NCBI RefSeq assembly: GCF_002994745.2
Contig: NC_037092.1
Location: 77,943,824-78,007,823 of the forward strand
Direction of reading: 5' to 3'
Origin: Rosa chinensis
Lineage: Eukaryota > Streptophyta > Magnoliopsida > Rosales > Rosaceae
DNA: 64,000 nucleotides
The notes beneath the pieces are model-generated. The model was given only the letters and a program-made list of their open reading frames with translations. It searched no databases and was not told the DNA's origin. Position 1 is the stretch's first letter. Each line of letters starts with the position of its first letter. Shown here one piece after another: positions 47,175 through 57,875 of this stretch. Made by a program: the position numbers and the translations under genes.

Positions 47175-47997
47175 TGTTGGAAAATTTGGTTGATGGATGT
47201 TATTTTCGTCATCAGATTTCGTTTCTTACAAAATTTCACAAATATAATATTTTATTAGTAAATAAATATAATCACATTAATGTCATAATAAGTTGAAAAT
47301 AGAAGATCAACACTTCTCTTTTAGATTTACGAGCTGCCATCCAATGATTACTTCAAAAGGAGTTTAAGGTTGAGGTGTGTAAACACTGCCCTTAAGAGTA
47401 AATTTTGCCCCTAGGAGACAATATCTCGGTGTAGCAGGTTTGTGGGGCCCTATGCCCCAGGGTATAACAACCTCGATCCTTGTAGGCGTACACTCATAAT
47501 ACTCTGATTGTATTGAACAGCTTGCAACTTTCTTTTTGTGGAACAGATAAATTAAAGGAAGCACATGAATACATTTGAGCTCGGAAAGGAAACAAAGGAG
47601 ATTGAATTTTTTGTTGTATTTTTTGATTTAGAGATTATATAGGGCAAGGATGATTACTGCAATAACAATTTACCAATAGCAATTAAGATTTGTAACTTAT
47701 GTAACAGAAATGAATATAATGACATTGATTAGGAAAAATCAAAACTAAAGGTATCAAATAAAGAATGAACCAATATAATTACAGAGTTAACCAAATGAAT
47801 AATCCAAACTAATGAAATCTTTGAAATAATCACAATCAAAGTCCCTTCGGGGACATCCGATAAAATTGGAAATAATCACAATCAAAGAGAGTTAATGACA
47901 GAAAAAGAATTAATGACTATTACTATATACAAATAACGGTTCAAAGGAGGTTTCAAAAATTGCGGGTATTTTGAAATATTCTAATTAAATTCCAACA
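47175..47997 (-). repeat. right LTR (5' LTR in element orientation)
   Basis: Starts TGTTGGAAAATTTGG and ends TTCCAACA. It aligns with the LTR at 11,616-12,399. It carries an extra 46 bp near 47,842-47,887, consisting of a U6 snRNA-like piece plus a second copy of GAAATAATCACAATCAAAG. The outer flank is ATAAG (47,998-48,002). Confidence 0.8.
47841..47871 (+). ncRNA. 31-nt copy of the 5' end of U6 snRNA, retroposed fragment
   Basis: GTCCCTTCGGGGACATCCGA followed by TAAAATTGGAA is identical to my memory of the first 31 nucleotides of plant U6 snRNA, including the 5' stem-loop. It starts at the exact first base of U6. The direct repeats GAAATAATCACAATCAAAG (47,823-47,841 and 47,869-47,887) flank it, and the sister LTR has a single copy of that word and no insert. 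It is not a gene: the remaining two thirds of U6, the upstream element and the TATA box of U6 genes are absent. Confidence 0.85.
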
Positions 47998-48002
47998 ATA
48001 AG

Positions 48003-48428
48003 TTGGTTACAGCAGCTTCCGGAACTTAACCGAGGAAGACTACTTCATGTTCAAAGAAAGGCGTGCACCAAAGAAGTGAGAATTCGAAGAAAGTATGAGG
48101 CCAGTTGGATGATTTAAGCAAGGATGTGCTTATTTGTGCATCCATTGTGCATGAGAGACTGAAGCCTGTGATACATAAAATTCAGATTACAATATGGGAA
48201 ACAAACATGAAAACAAGAAACACAACAGAAGCAACTAATGCAAGGCATATTAGTTGTCCACCACCAACAACAAATCCACGAGTTCTATTTCTAATTCAAG
48301 GATATCACCTAAAATTTCTGCAAACTATCGTTCCGGGATATCCACAAAGAATTTTACAATCCTGAAAATGCTTAGAGAGACAAGCAGGCTGTCATTGTGC
48401 CATAGCAAGATGAAAAGAATCATGAAAA
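48003..48428. other. unassigned sequence between two copia LTRs
   Basis: A short plus-strand frame at the start (LNRGRLLHVQRKACTKEVRI followed by RRKYEASW) looks protein-like and ends at a stop near 48,112, after which no frame persists. I do not recognise it. Confidence 0.3.
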
Positions 48429-48729
48429 TGTTAGGATTTGGTTGAATGATCGTTAAGGGTGCTTATTTAAGTCAAGTTGTTAGGGTTTATTTGTTTAAGT
48501 CAAAATAAACTCCTATTTATTAGGGGAAGTCTGTTTAATGTTGTTAGGGTTTGTTAGCGTTTACCTATTCCTTAGTTACTCTACCACGATCTCAGGGATG
48601 TTGAGAAATGGGCTGCATTGTTGCTTCCTATACTTGTAATGGCTTTATAAGCCAATTTACGTTCATTCAATAATAGAGAATCATTCACCATACTTAAGAA
48701 TTCTATTATGTGTGATTTGGTTTTCAACA
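48429..48729 (+). repeat. 5' LTR of the Tork-like copia
   Basis: TGTTAGGATTTGGTTGAATG to GGTTTTCAACA, about 301 bp. It includes a TATA-like GGCTTTATAAGCC near 48,641. It is placed by the TG/CA ends and by the primer site four bases beyond. No second copy exists to confirm the left edge. Confidence 0.6.
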
Positions 48730-48732
48730 TTC

Positions 48733-48744
48733 TGGTATTAGAGC
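48733..48744 (+). promoter_or_regulatory. copia primer-binding site
   Basis: TGGTATTAGAGC differs by one base from the usual TGGTATCAGAGC complement of initiator tRNA-Met and lies just after the LTR end. Confidence 0.75.
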
Positions 48745-48818
48745 TCCTGATCATGAGAGAAAAAGAGTAGAGAGAAGGTTAGAGAAATAGAGAAAACACG
48801 AAAGGGAGTGAGTGAGGA

Positions 48819-49590
48819 ATGGCTTCAGAGGGCAGCTTTGTTCAGCTAGCCATTCCCAAGTTTGATGGCCATTATGATCACTGGTCGATGTTAATGGAGA
48901 ACTACTTCCTTCGATCGAAGGAATACTGGAGCTTAGTTGATGGAGGAATCATGGTGGTAGAAGAAGGTGTGGTGCTAAGGGAAACTCAGAAAAAGACGAT
49001 GGAGGAACAAAGGTTGAAAGACCTTAAGGTTATGCAGATAATGCATCGTACCATTATGGAGACGATACTCAACAAAGACACCACCAAGAACATCTGGGAT
49101 TCTATGAAACAAAAGTACTCAGAGAGCACGAGAGTAAAAAGGGCACAACTCTAGGCTTTGAGGAAAGAATTCGAAGTGCTCCAGATGAGAGAAGGAGAAA
49201 AGGTAGATAATTACTTCGCTCGCACACTTACAATTGCTAATAAAATGAAGGCTCATGGGGAGAAGATGGAGCAAGTTGTGATCATAGAAAAGATTTTAAG
49301 GTCTATGACTTCAAAGTTTGATTATATAGTCTGCTCGGTGGAGGAATCAAATGATCTTAACACTCTTACAATAGATGAGCTTCAGAGTAGCCTACTTGTA
49401 CATGAGCAGCGGATGCGGAGTCACAATGATGAGGAGCAAGTGTTGAAAGTTACAGCTAAAGATAGAAGTGGAATGAGAGGAGAAGGAAGAGGAATGGTGC
49501 GAGAAAGAGGCAGAGGCAGAGGTAGAGCTTTCAACAAGGCAACCATTGAATGCTATAAATGCCATCAGCTAGGGCATTTTTAGTACGAGT
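48819..49590 (+). pseudogene. copia gag with zinc knuckle
   Basis: The ATG at 48,819 opens MASEGSFVQLAIPKFDGHYD, typical of Tork-like gag. A TAG at 49,152-49,154 interrupts it, and reading continues in frame with ALRKEFEVLQMREGEKVDNY to an Arg/Gly-rich region and the zinc knuckle CYKCHQLGHF*YEC. A second TAG sits inside the knuckle. Apart from the stops it is well preserved. Confidence 0.85.
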
Positions 49591-50640
49591 GTCCCAGATG
49601 GGAGAAAACAGCCAACTACGCTGAATTGGACGAAGAGGAAGAGCTACTTCTGATGTCCTATGTGGAGCTCAATAACTCAAGTCAAGAAGGTGTGTGGTTT
49701 CTCAACTCAGGCTGTAGTAATCACATGACGGGGAACAAGCAGTGGTTCACACAGTGGGATAAGGAATATAGACACTCGGTGAAGCTAGGGAATAACATGA
49801 GGATGGCCATAACTGGTAAAGGAAGTATCAAGTTGCAAATTGGAGGAGTAAAGCAGGTAGTGTCTGATGTTTATTACATTCCTGATTTGAAGAATAACCT
49901 GTTTAGTATAGGCCAGCTACAAGAGAAGGGCCTGACCATTTTAATTCAAGATGGAGCATGAAAGGTTTATCACAAGAGAAGGGGACTTATTATGCAAACA
50001 CAGATGAAGCCAACCGAATATTTGTACTGCTCGTAATTGTGACATCCCAACCATCAACTTGTCTCAAGGCAACTACTTAAGATATCACAGAACTATGGTA
50101 TCGAAGGTTCGGCCACCTAAGTCACAAAAACCTTCAAACCTTGCAATACAAGAAACTGGTGAGGGGGCTATCTCAGTTCAAGTCCATGAGCAAAGGGTGT
50201 ACTAGCTGCATGGTGGGAAAACAACATCGTGATGCAATACCAAGAAAAAGCCAGTGGAGAGCATCGGAGAGACTTCAGCTCATACATGCCAATATATGTA
50301 GTCCCATAACTCCAATTTCAAATAGTGAGAAAAGGTAAATCTTGAGTTTTATTGATGACTATAGTAGAAGAATATGGGTGTACTTTCTTCCTGAGAAGTG
50401 TGAGGCCTTTTCAACATTCAAAGTTTTTAAAAGTCTTGTGGAAAAGGAGCTAGGGTTGTATATTTATTGCCTAAGAACAGATAGAGGTGGTAAGTTCACC
50501 TCAAGAGAGTTTAACGACTTATGTAAAGCTCAAGGAATCAAGAGGCAGCTTACTGCTGCTTACACACCCCAGCAGAATGGAGTAGCAGAGCGTAAGATCG
50601 TACTATCATGAATATGGTACGATGCTTACTCACAGAGAAG
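49591..50640 (+). pseudogene. copia protease and integrase
   Basis: The protease motif reads LNSGCSNHM, where copia proteases have L-D-S-G, so the catalytic Asp is Asn. After a stop near 49,959 the pre-integrase region has the finger remnant (GHLSHKNLQTLQ, GCTSCMVGK). The integrase core follows with FIDDYSRRIWVYFL, LRTDRGGKF and TPQQNGVAERK. The D and E of the triad after the first are visible; the first is in a changed context (HANICSPI, where D is expected for N). Stops at 50,336 and 50,609 break it. Confidence 0.85.
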
Positions 50641-51934
50641 AATATGCCAAAGACTTTCTGGCCGGATGCAGTTAGATGGCTAGTTCATGTTCTCAATACA
50701 AGTCCCACCTTGGCTGTGAAAGACAAAACCCCGATAGAGAGCTGGAGTGGTGTTAAGCCAAATGTTGATTATTTTAGGGTTTTTGGCTGTATAGGTCATG
50801 TACATGTCCCAGATGCTTGATGATAAGAGTTACAAGGCTGTGTTGCTTGGAGTGAGCGAAGAGTCAAAAGCCTACAAAATTTTTGATCCCATAACCAAGA
50901 GAGTTGTGACCAGTAGGGATGTGGTGTTCGAAGAAAATGAGAGCTGGAATTGGGGAAGAAGTGATGAAGAAATCATACTTGATGTGCTTGAGTGGGGAGA
51001 CAATGAAGAAGAAGAAACCAGTGATGCATCTGGAAGTGAGAGTGGGGCAGATGAAGACCAAAGTGAAGAGGTATCAAGCAGTAGCAGCTCACTTGAAAAT
51101 AGCACACCAAACTCAACAGAAGAAATGGTACGTGAAGGAAGAACTCGGAGGGTTCCAGTTTGGATGCAAGACTACGAAAGTGGGGAGGGACTCTCTGATG
51201 AAGAAAACTTGTATAATTTGGCCATGTTCATCTCCTATGAAGATCCTACGCGTTATGAGGAGGATGCAAGAAGTGGTAAATGGAGGAGTGTAATGGATTT
51301 GGAAATTGAGTCAATAGAAAAGAATGAGACGTGGGAGCTGGTTGATCTACCTGTGGGAGCTAAGAATATTGGTGTGAAATGGGTATATAAGACCAAAATG
51401 AATGAAAATGGAGAGATTGATAAATGTAAAGCACGTTTGGTGGCCAAAGGCTATGCTCAAGAGTGTGGAATAGATTATAATGAGGTGTTTGCTCCAGTGG
51501 CTCATTGGGATACAATTCGGATGGTATTAGCTTTGGCGGCTCAGAGAGGGTGGACTGTGTTCCAATTTGATGTCAAGAGTGCTTTCTTGCACGGAGAGTT
51601 GAGTGTGGCAGTTTACATTGATCAGCCTCTAGGTTATGTAAATGAAGGTGAAGAAAATAAAGTCTACAAGCTCAAGAAAGCGTTGTATGGATTGAAGCAG
51701 GCATCAAGAGCATGTTATAGCAAGATTGAAGGATATTTCTTCAAGGAAGGCTTCGAGAGATGTAGTTATAAGCATACACTCTTTGTGAAGATTGAGGGAG
51801 GAGGTAAAATTTTGATTGTAAGTTTTTATGTTGACGATCTAATTTTTACAGGAAATAATGTGAGTATGATTGAGAATTTCAAGAGCTCTATGAAGCATGA
51901 TTTGGGGGAGATAAAATATTTTGAGGTATTTTGA
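50641..51934 (+). pseudogene. copia reverse transcriptase, truncated
   Basis: The integrase tail and an acidic linker lead into the reverse transcriptase: WELVDLPVGAKNIGVKWVYK, KARLVAKGYAQ, FAPVAHWDTIRMVLALAA, FQFDVKSAFLHGEL and the catalytic YVDD in VSFYVDDLIFTG. The 378-codon frame from 50,798 has no stop until 51,932. The palm is preserved but the thumb and RNase H are lost where non-element DNA begins. Confidence 0.9.
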
Positions 51935-53190
51935 TCCAAGTCCTTTTTGTTATATAAAAGTTGGATGTAGTCAGCGCATATTTTCTTGTTAATTGCAGTC
52001 CATTTGCTTTTTTTAATAGTCCATTTTACCCTTAGAACCAAATAAGGTAAATAATTCAAAATTCACTAATTGAATCACAATTTTAGCTCAATGTTAAATT
52101 TCAAATTCAAATTCCATAATCTACAATTCATCAATCAATAATTTTCAGATATACACTAAATACATTCCTATGATATTAATATACCTAAGATGTAGGTATA
52201 GAAATATAGAATACTTATATACCTATACTATAGGATGAAAAACATCAGAACAAAATTCAAACATTATTGCTTCAATTGTATCTCTATAGTAGGTATTTAA
52301 AGTTGTATGAGATCTGACCTACCTAGACATACGAAGCAGAAAGTGGGAGATATTGAGAAACTTGAATATTTTTAAACTTGTGAATTTTTACCTATACATA
52401 AGGCATGTAAATGAGAAACAAAAATATCTAATCAAATTCTAGGATAAATGTTACCTATAACACCATAATTGATTCTATATCAAAGGTAAGCAAAAACTTC
52501 TTATCAAGTTCATAACAAAGGTAACTGAGGATTGAAGAAGTCACGTTGATAAGACCTGAAAAAATGAACTAAGAAGGAAGAAGCCAGATAAAAAATATAG
52601 ATTCAAGAGAAAAAAAAAAAAAGAGAATTGTGTGTTGGAAAGAAGATATGCATGGAAGAAGGAGAGGAAAAAAGAGATGATTTAGTAGAAGAAGGAGAAG
52701 AAGAAGAAGAAGTACCTATATATGAGGTATACTGAAATGATGAACTTTTGAGCTCTTAATACATCTACCACAAAAAATTGCATAATATTTACCTTAGAAT
52801 AAGGTTACAATAGTGGTTGATCAACCAACAAAATACACACACACACACATGTTCCTTTCTAGGTTAAAGGTAAGTTAAGAAAGAAATGTACAAAAAAAAA
52901 AATGAAGAAGAAGAAGAAGAAGAATAGCTACCATCCATGGAATGATTTACATGAAAAGAACCATAATCCTATAGGGCCGATACGAAAATACCTTGACCAA
53001 GAAAGCTTAATGTTAAAGAAAGAGAACCAAGTTCATATAAAACTTGACATTACAAACAAGAGCCATAACCAGAGAAGCTTTGGTGTTGAAGAAAAACATG
53101 ATCAAAAAATTGCTTTAGAAAAGATTCTTAACTTATAGAAGACATCTTTTAAATTAGAATAATTTTAGGATGATTTACAATAAATATAGT
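51935..53190. other. AT-rich sequence with microsatellites, no gene
   Basis: Tracts include (GAA)n at about 52,687-52,712 and 52,903-52,923, and (CA)n at about 52,832-52,847. No frame or element end is recognised. Part of it may be the 3' LTR of the minus copia element, whose inner edge is near 53,320. Confidence 0.45.
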
Positions 53191-53316
53191 ATTCAATGTC
53201 ATATGAATTCCATGATTTTATACCGGATCAATAAGAATAATTTAAAATAACCTCGGTCGAAGGGGAAAAAGAGCACAACACACTCTTCACATTTTGGGGT
53301 GAACATATAGACATCT

Positions 53317-53335
53317 CCCCCTGATGTCTGCGTCT
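53317..53335 (-). promoter_or_regulatory. polypurine tract of the minus copia
   Basis: On the minus strand CATCAGGGGGAGA precedes TGTCTATATG. A second CATCAGGGGGAGA sits about 18 bases further upstream, so the tract is duplicated. Confidence 0.55.
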
Positions 53336-53349
53336 CCCCCTGATGACTA

Positions 53350-56300
53350 CGATCATGAGAGTTCAGATAATTTCCGCAAGCCAATTCTTCCCACATGTTT
53401 CTCGAACGTGGATTTGGGCAATGACTTAGTAAACAAGTCTGCCACATTGTCCTCAGATCGAACCTAGTTCACTTTGGTATTTGAGGAGAGTCTGTTGTTG
53501 CTGATTATGCTTGGTGTTGTCCCTTTGATGTAGCCTTGCTTAATTTGTTCAAAACGAACAGCATTATCCTAAATGCTCGTAGGCTCATCTTGTGGTAGAC
53601 TTCAAACCACAATTGTTCGAACATGCGTAATTATGGATCCAATCCATAAACATTCACGAACCACTTCATGAAGAGCAATAATCTCTGTATGGTTCGAAGA
53701 TATAGCGACTAAGGTCTGTTCTGTAGACCTCTAAGATATCACGGTCTTTTCCCATGGTGAACACTTAACTAGTTTGGGAATGACCTTTGTATGGGTCAGA
53801 GAGATACCCAATATTAGCAAAACCTTCCAAATCAATTATGTTTTTTTAGGGTGGGGATAGATAATGCAGGCCAGCGTTGCAGGAGTTTCTGGTGTGTGAT
53901 GGGTCCGAATCCATCATCTCTCTGTAGGGATAGAACAACTCCATATCAATCGTACATCTCAAGTACTGAAAGATGTCTTTTACACCAATCAAAATAAGTG
54001 TCACGTTGGCGCAGAGCTATACCTTAGCTAACAAGTTCACTGCAAATGAGATGTCTGGTCATGTGCATTGAGCTATGTACAATAATGCTCCTATTGTACT
54101 CAAGTAAGGCACTTCTACCTCTAACACATCTTCGTCATCTTCCTTCAGACGAAGAGGATCATTTTCAGGATCAAGACTAAGGACGATCATGGGGGTACTT
54201 GAAGGTTTGACCTTGTCAAAATGCCTAAGCATCTATCAACACGATGCTCAAGTTCCAAATCGAGACATAATCATGTTCTCTCAAAATCCTCCATCTCAAA
54301 CACGGATTTGAAGTGTTCAGCGGTTTCCCTTAACTCTTTAAGGGCTTCTAATGAAGATCATGTCCAACATAAACCTCGATGGAATCCGAAACTTGTTATG
54401 GAAACGCGTGGGCATATCCATTCCCAATCAAGTAGTCATTTTAGCGAGCGTTAATTTCAACCTCTTTGTAAACGCGCTCTGTGGTCTAGAGCTACTTGAC
54501 TTGGGTAAATGAAGTTCACCATGAACCTTCATGTATATTCCGTATCTAGATCCCTATATAGATACGTAGTGACCACATTTGTAAGCTGCATGTTCAGTTA
54601 TTCGGAAACTACCAAACTGACAGGGTAGTGGAGTGCAATGACATCCATTACGAGAGACTATGTCTCATCGTAGTCGATTCCAGGGCGTTTTGTGAGAAGC
54701 CTTGCACCATAAGGCGAGATTGCCATCTCTTTTTCTCATCAAGCTTTCTAACGAAGACCTATTAGTTAATAGATTTTATGTTAGGAGGTGTTGGCATCAC
54801 TAGCTAGAAAACCTTCATGTTCGTTAGAGAATCCATCTTAACCTGGATCGCATCTTTCCATTTAGGCCAAATTTCTCTACGTTGGCATTCATTCATCAAC
54901 GGAGCATGGTTTGATATCATCAGACTCAAACAAACTCATGCGTAATGGAAAACGCGATTACGTCATCAATTATGATGGAGTTTCTATTTCACGTCTCATG
55001 TACACTAGTGTAATTTTTATAGAGCTCTATATTCTCAAGAATAGGTTCTAATGTTGAGGCGTCCTCCAATGATTACCCTAACCCGGAAGATTCTCATTAG
55101 ACGGATTTTGAGTCTTGATGATCAAAGGATTGGAATGTGCCAGTGTCCTTCGAACCCACAGGCCTCCCACGCATCCTAGCTGGGGCCATGGCCAATAACG
55201 CCAGAGTGCCACTTTTTTTGGCATTGCCGTCATGCCTACCTCCGTGTAGGGTGGCGCTACGTCCTCTCGTAGGGACGTACTTCCTTGCAGGCATGTTTGC
55301 AGCATATTTGTGTGATCACGTCACTTTAACAGGGATCGAGATGAGACATAGTGGGGATAGGCCACAATAATTCCTGTCGTTCCTGCTGAACATTCGTGTT
55401 CTTATCTTCCCCTAACGATGGAAAGACTGTCTCATCAAAGTGACAACCCTCAAATCTAGCGGTAATGAGATCGCCTTGCAAGGGCATTAAGTGGTGGACT
55501 ATTGTTGGAGTCTCAAATCTAACGTAGTTGCCCATTCGTCTGTAAGGACCCATCATAGAGCGCTATGGCAGCGTAATTGGCACATAAATGGCTCACTCAA
55601 ATATGTGTAAGTACGATACTTGTACCCAGTCACTAGCTGTAACGCAGAGGTACATTGAGTCGCCGGTGGGTCGTAGATGAATTAGCATAGTTACATGCGA
55701 TATTGCATCACCCCAAGCAGATATAAGGAGATTGGTGCGCATTACCAATGTCCGGACTACCATCGTAGTTGTTTCTATAAGACCATTTGGGTGTGTACAT
55801 GGGAATATGATGTCCAACATCAATCCCATTTCAATATCCATCGAAAGTCTTTCGATGTAAACTCTCTAGCATAGTCAAATCCAATTGACAGAATAGGATG
55901 ATCTGGGGAGTGAGCCTAATGTCATATGATATGTGCTAGGAGTGGAGCATAAGCAGCATTTATAGGTGGACAATGGCACAACACGTGACCAGTGTGTTTG
56001 CATGTCAACCAACATCATGAAATATTTAAGTGTCTGCAAGTTGGTTGAAGTAGTCCATAGAATCCCCACGGATTCTATGTAAGAACATAATGAGTATTTT
56101 CATATCCTTTGTATAGGATGGTCTCAGTCCTAATTTCCCTAAGCAACAGGCTTCGTAAAACGAGCGAGAAGCTTTAGAAGCAACCAATGAGAATTTTGGT
56201 TAAGCCTGAGCGTGTAAAACGCTATTTTGAAGTAAGTTGGTGATTGGAGCATCACCTGGGGCGCCATCACCATGATGGACGCCTTCCATGGCGTTATGGA

Positions 56301-56567
56301 TAGGGACTGCGCTAGCCCTAGGCTGGTGGTGGACGGAGGCGGTGCCCTAGGCAGCAGCGTCGGTTACACTTAATCCAGAAATCAACTTTTGATTCATGCT
56401 TCATGTCGCTCGACAGAAAGGATGTCCATGTGAAGTCTTTAGTAGATGGATCATCATATCATGACTAGGATGACCTATTCTGTCGTGATAAAGCCAATAT
56501 GTGTCTAAATCCAAGAGATCTTCTCTCATAACTTTATTGGATTTAATAGCTCGAATAGTGACATAGA
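53350..56567 (-). pseudogene. copia integrase, reverse transcriptase and RNase H, decayed
   Basis: Recognisable minus-strand pieces, in order: FMMLVDMQTHWSRVVPLST (integrase core, about 55,950-56,040), the region with TLVMRTNLLISAWG (about 55,700-55,780), reverse transcriptase with a GARLLTKRPGIDYDET block (about 54,640-54,730), and the RNase H end NVADLFTKSLPKSTFEKHVG with RIGLRKLSELS and a stop near 53,368. Frameshifts and stops are dense. Their relative order is that of copia pol. Confidence 0.75.
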
Positions 56568-56866
56568 CACTATGTCAAAAAATGCTTCATACCATACCCC
56601 TCAGACGACAGAAGACGTTTTTTCTGTTGTCTGATTTTTTTGAACGTCTTCAGACAACAGATTTAACTATTTATGTCGTCTAAATGGTATCAAAATCAAC
56701 ACCAATTCAACTTTTTTAAGTTTGTTATAATTTAGAAAGTTTAGACAACAGATTCTGTTGTTTGAGTAAATGAAAAAGTTTATCCGGAAATTTTTTTTTT
56801 TGGTTGAACGTACTAAAACTTAATGTGAACTATTTGCCAAAAAAAAAACTTAATGTGAACTAGCAG

Positions 56867-57260
56867 ATGCCTATACCCGAGTTTTCTCAACACTTAGTCA
56901 AAAAAAGAGAAATTTTCTTTCTCAACCCTAACCACACTACAGCCGACCTCCTCTTCATCATCCTCATCCTCCTCCTCCGACCAGCACCCGACGGCTCCCA
57001 TCCTCCTTCTCCGGCTCTGACCGTTATCCACCCAATGTCGGAGCAGCACTTCTCTCATCCAGTTTGACTTCGATGCACCTCTTCTCTCATCTCTTTTCTC
57101 TAATTCACTGAATCCGACCATTCTCCACCCAAAGCCGGAGCTCCGCGGAACTCCACACTCCCGATCCAGCGTCTCCGATCTCCGCCTCCAGCCCTCCAGC
57201 CTCCAGGTATCTCTCTCTCCTTCTCCGTCTTCTTCTCCTCCTGGACAGTCCACTCCTCCT
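56867..57260. other. GC-richer leader-like sequence in CACTA D
   Basis: A (CTC/CCT)-rich stretch with CCTCCTCTTCATCATCCTCA and GATCTCCGCCTCCAGCCCTC resembles a 5' untranslated region or first exon of a captured gene. Frames are open on both strands, as expected for such composition. No protein is recognised. Confidence 0.3.
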
Positions 57261-57815
57261 CAGCTCCTCTTCTTCTCTTCTTCTTGACTTCTTATTAATC
57301 TGAGCTTCTGATTCTGATTTTTCGTGATATGTAAATTGTGTTCGATTTGTCATTTATGGCTTTTGATTTGATCTTGTATTCTTGTTGGTTTTGAACTAAG
57401 GTAATGGTATGGACGGATGGACTGTATGGTCAATTTGTTGAAAATTGAAATGGTTGAAAACTTGAAATGGGTTCAATACTTCAATTTCCTTTTGAGTTTT
57501 GACTCAGGGGTGGATTACAAATGGGTTTGAGAGTGTTTGACACTGACTGTTTGATAACTTGCTTAGTTGATTTCCATTTTAATGATTTAATTAAGATAAC
57601 TTCTTCTTGAATTGCAGACTTGCAGTTTGTAACTCGGTCACTGTCTCACTGAGGTTAGTGAGGTGAGGTTAGTGAGGAGAAGCTCTCAGAAGCAGAGGCC
57701 ACAAGCCCACAATTTCATTGAGAAACGATGAAAAAAAAATAAAGGTAAATACTTCATTAAATATTTAAATTTTGCTATTTTGATAATTGTATCGGCATTA
57801 TTCTCATAATTGTAG

Positions 57816-57875
57816 TTGACGCGAGAGATTTGGGCTTGTTCGAGATGTCTACGTTCCCAAGCATTACTACACTGG
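57816..57875 (+). pseudogene. SR splicing-factor (SCL30/33-like) RRM exon in CACTA D
   Basis: After an AG, the frame RERFGLVRDVYVPKHYYTG runs to a GT donor. I recall plant SC35-like SR proteins of the SCL30/SCL33 group having ...PFERFGPVRDVYIPRDYYTG at the same place, including the exon boundary after YYTG. A stop (TGA at 57,817-57,819) immediately precedes the match, so the exon start is damaged. The rest of the RRM (RNP1, GFAFVQF type) and the RS domain are absent. Confidence 0.65.

Larger units (their letters stand above)
48429..51934 (+). mobile_element. 3'-truncated copia element (Tork-like)
   Basis: The 5' LTR is at 48,429-48,729, the primer-binding site at 48,733-48,744 and gag-protease-integrase-reverse transcriptase at 48,819-51,934 on the plus strand. 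The coding sequence ends abruptly inside reverse transcriptase, after DLGEIKYF. RNase H, the polypurine tract and the 3' LTR are absent. The order protease-integrase-reverse transcriptase is that of copia. Five or more stops split it, so it is dead. Confidence 0.85.

Noticed and set aside
47841..47871. A functional U6 snRNA gene
   Set aside because: Only the first 31 nt are present, with no upstream promoter elements and no terminator T-run.
47175..47997. Solo LTR
   Set aside because: The inner flank does not match the outer flank, whereas the outer flank matches that of the LTR at 11,616; a two-LTR nested element fits better, though not proven.
50864..51105. Ser-rich minus-strand frames
   Set aside because: Antisense shadows of the acidic/Ser-rich linker before the copia reverse transcriptase.
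52902..53138. 78-codon Lys-rich frame
   Set aside because: Starts in a (GAA)n microsatellite and A-run; AT-rich composition without motifs.
56894..57353. Acidic/basic minus-strand frames of 82-119 codons
   Set aside because: Composition follows a CT-rich leader-like tract on the plus strand; no domain is recognisable.
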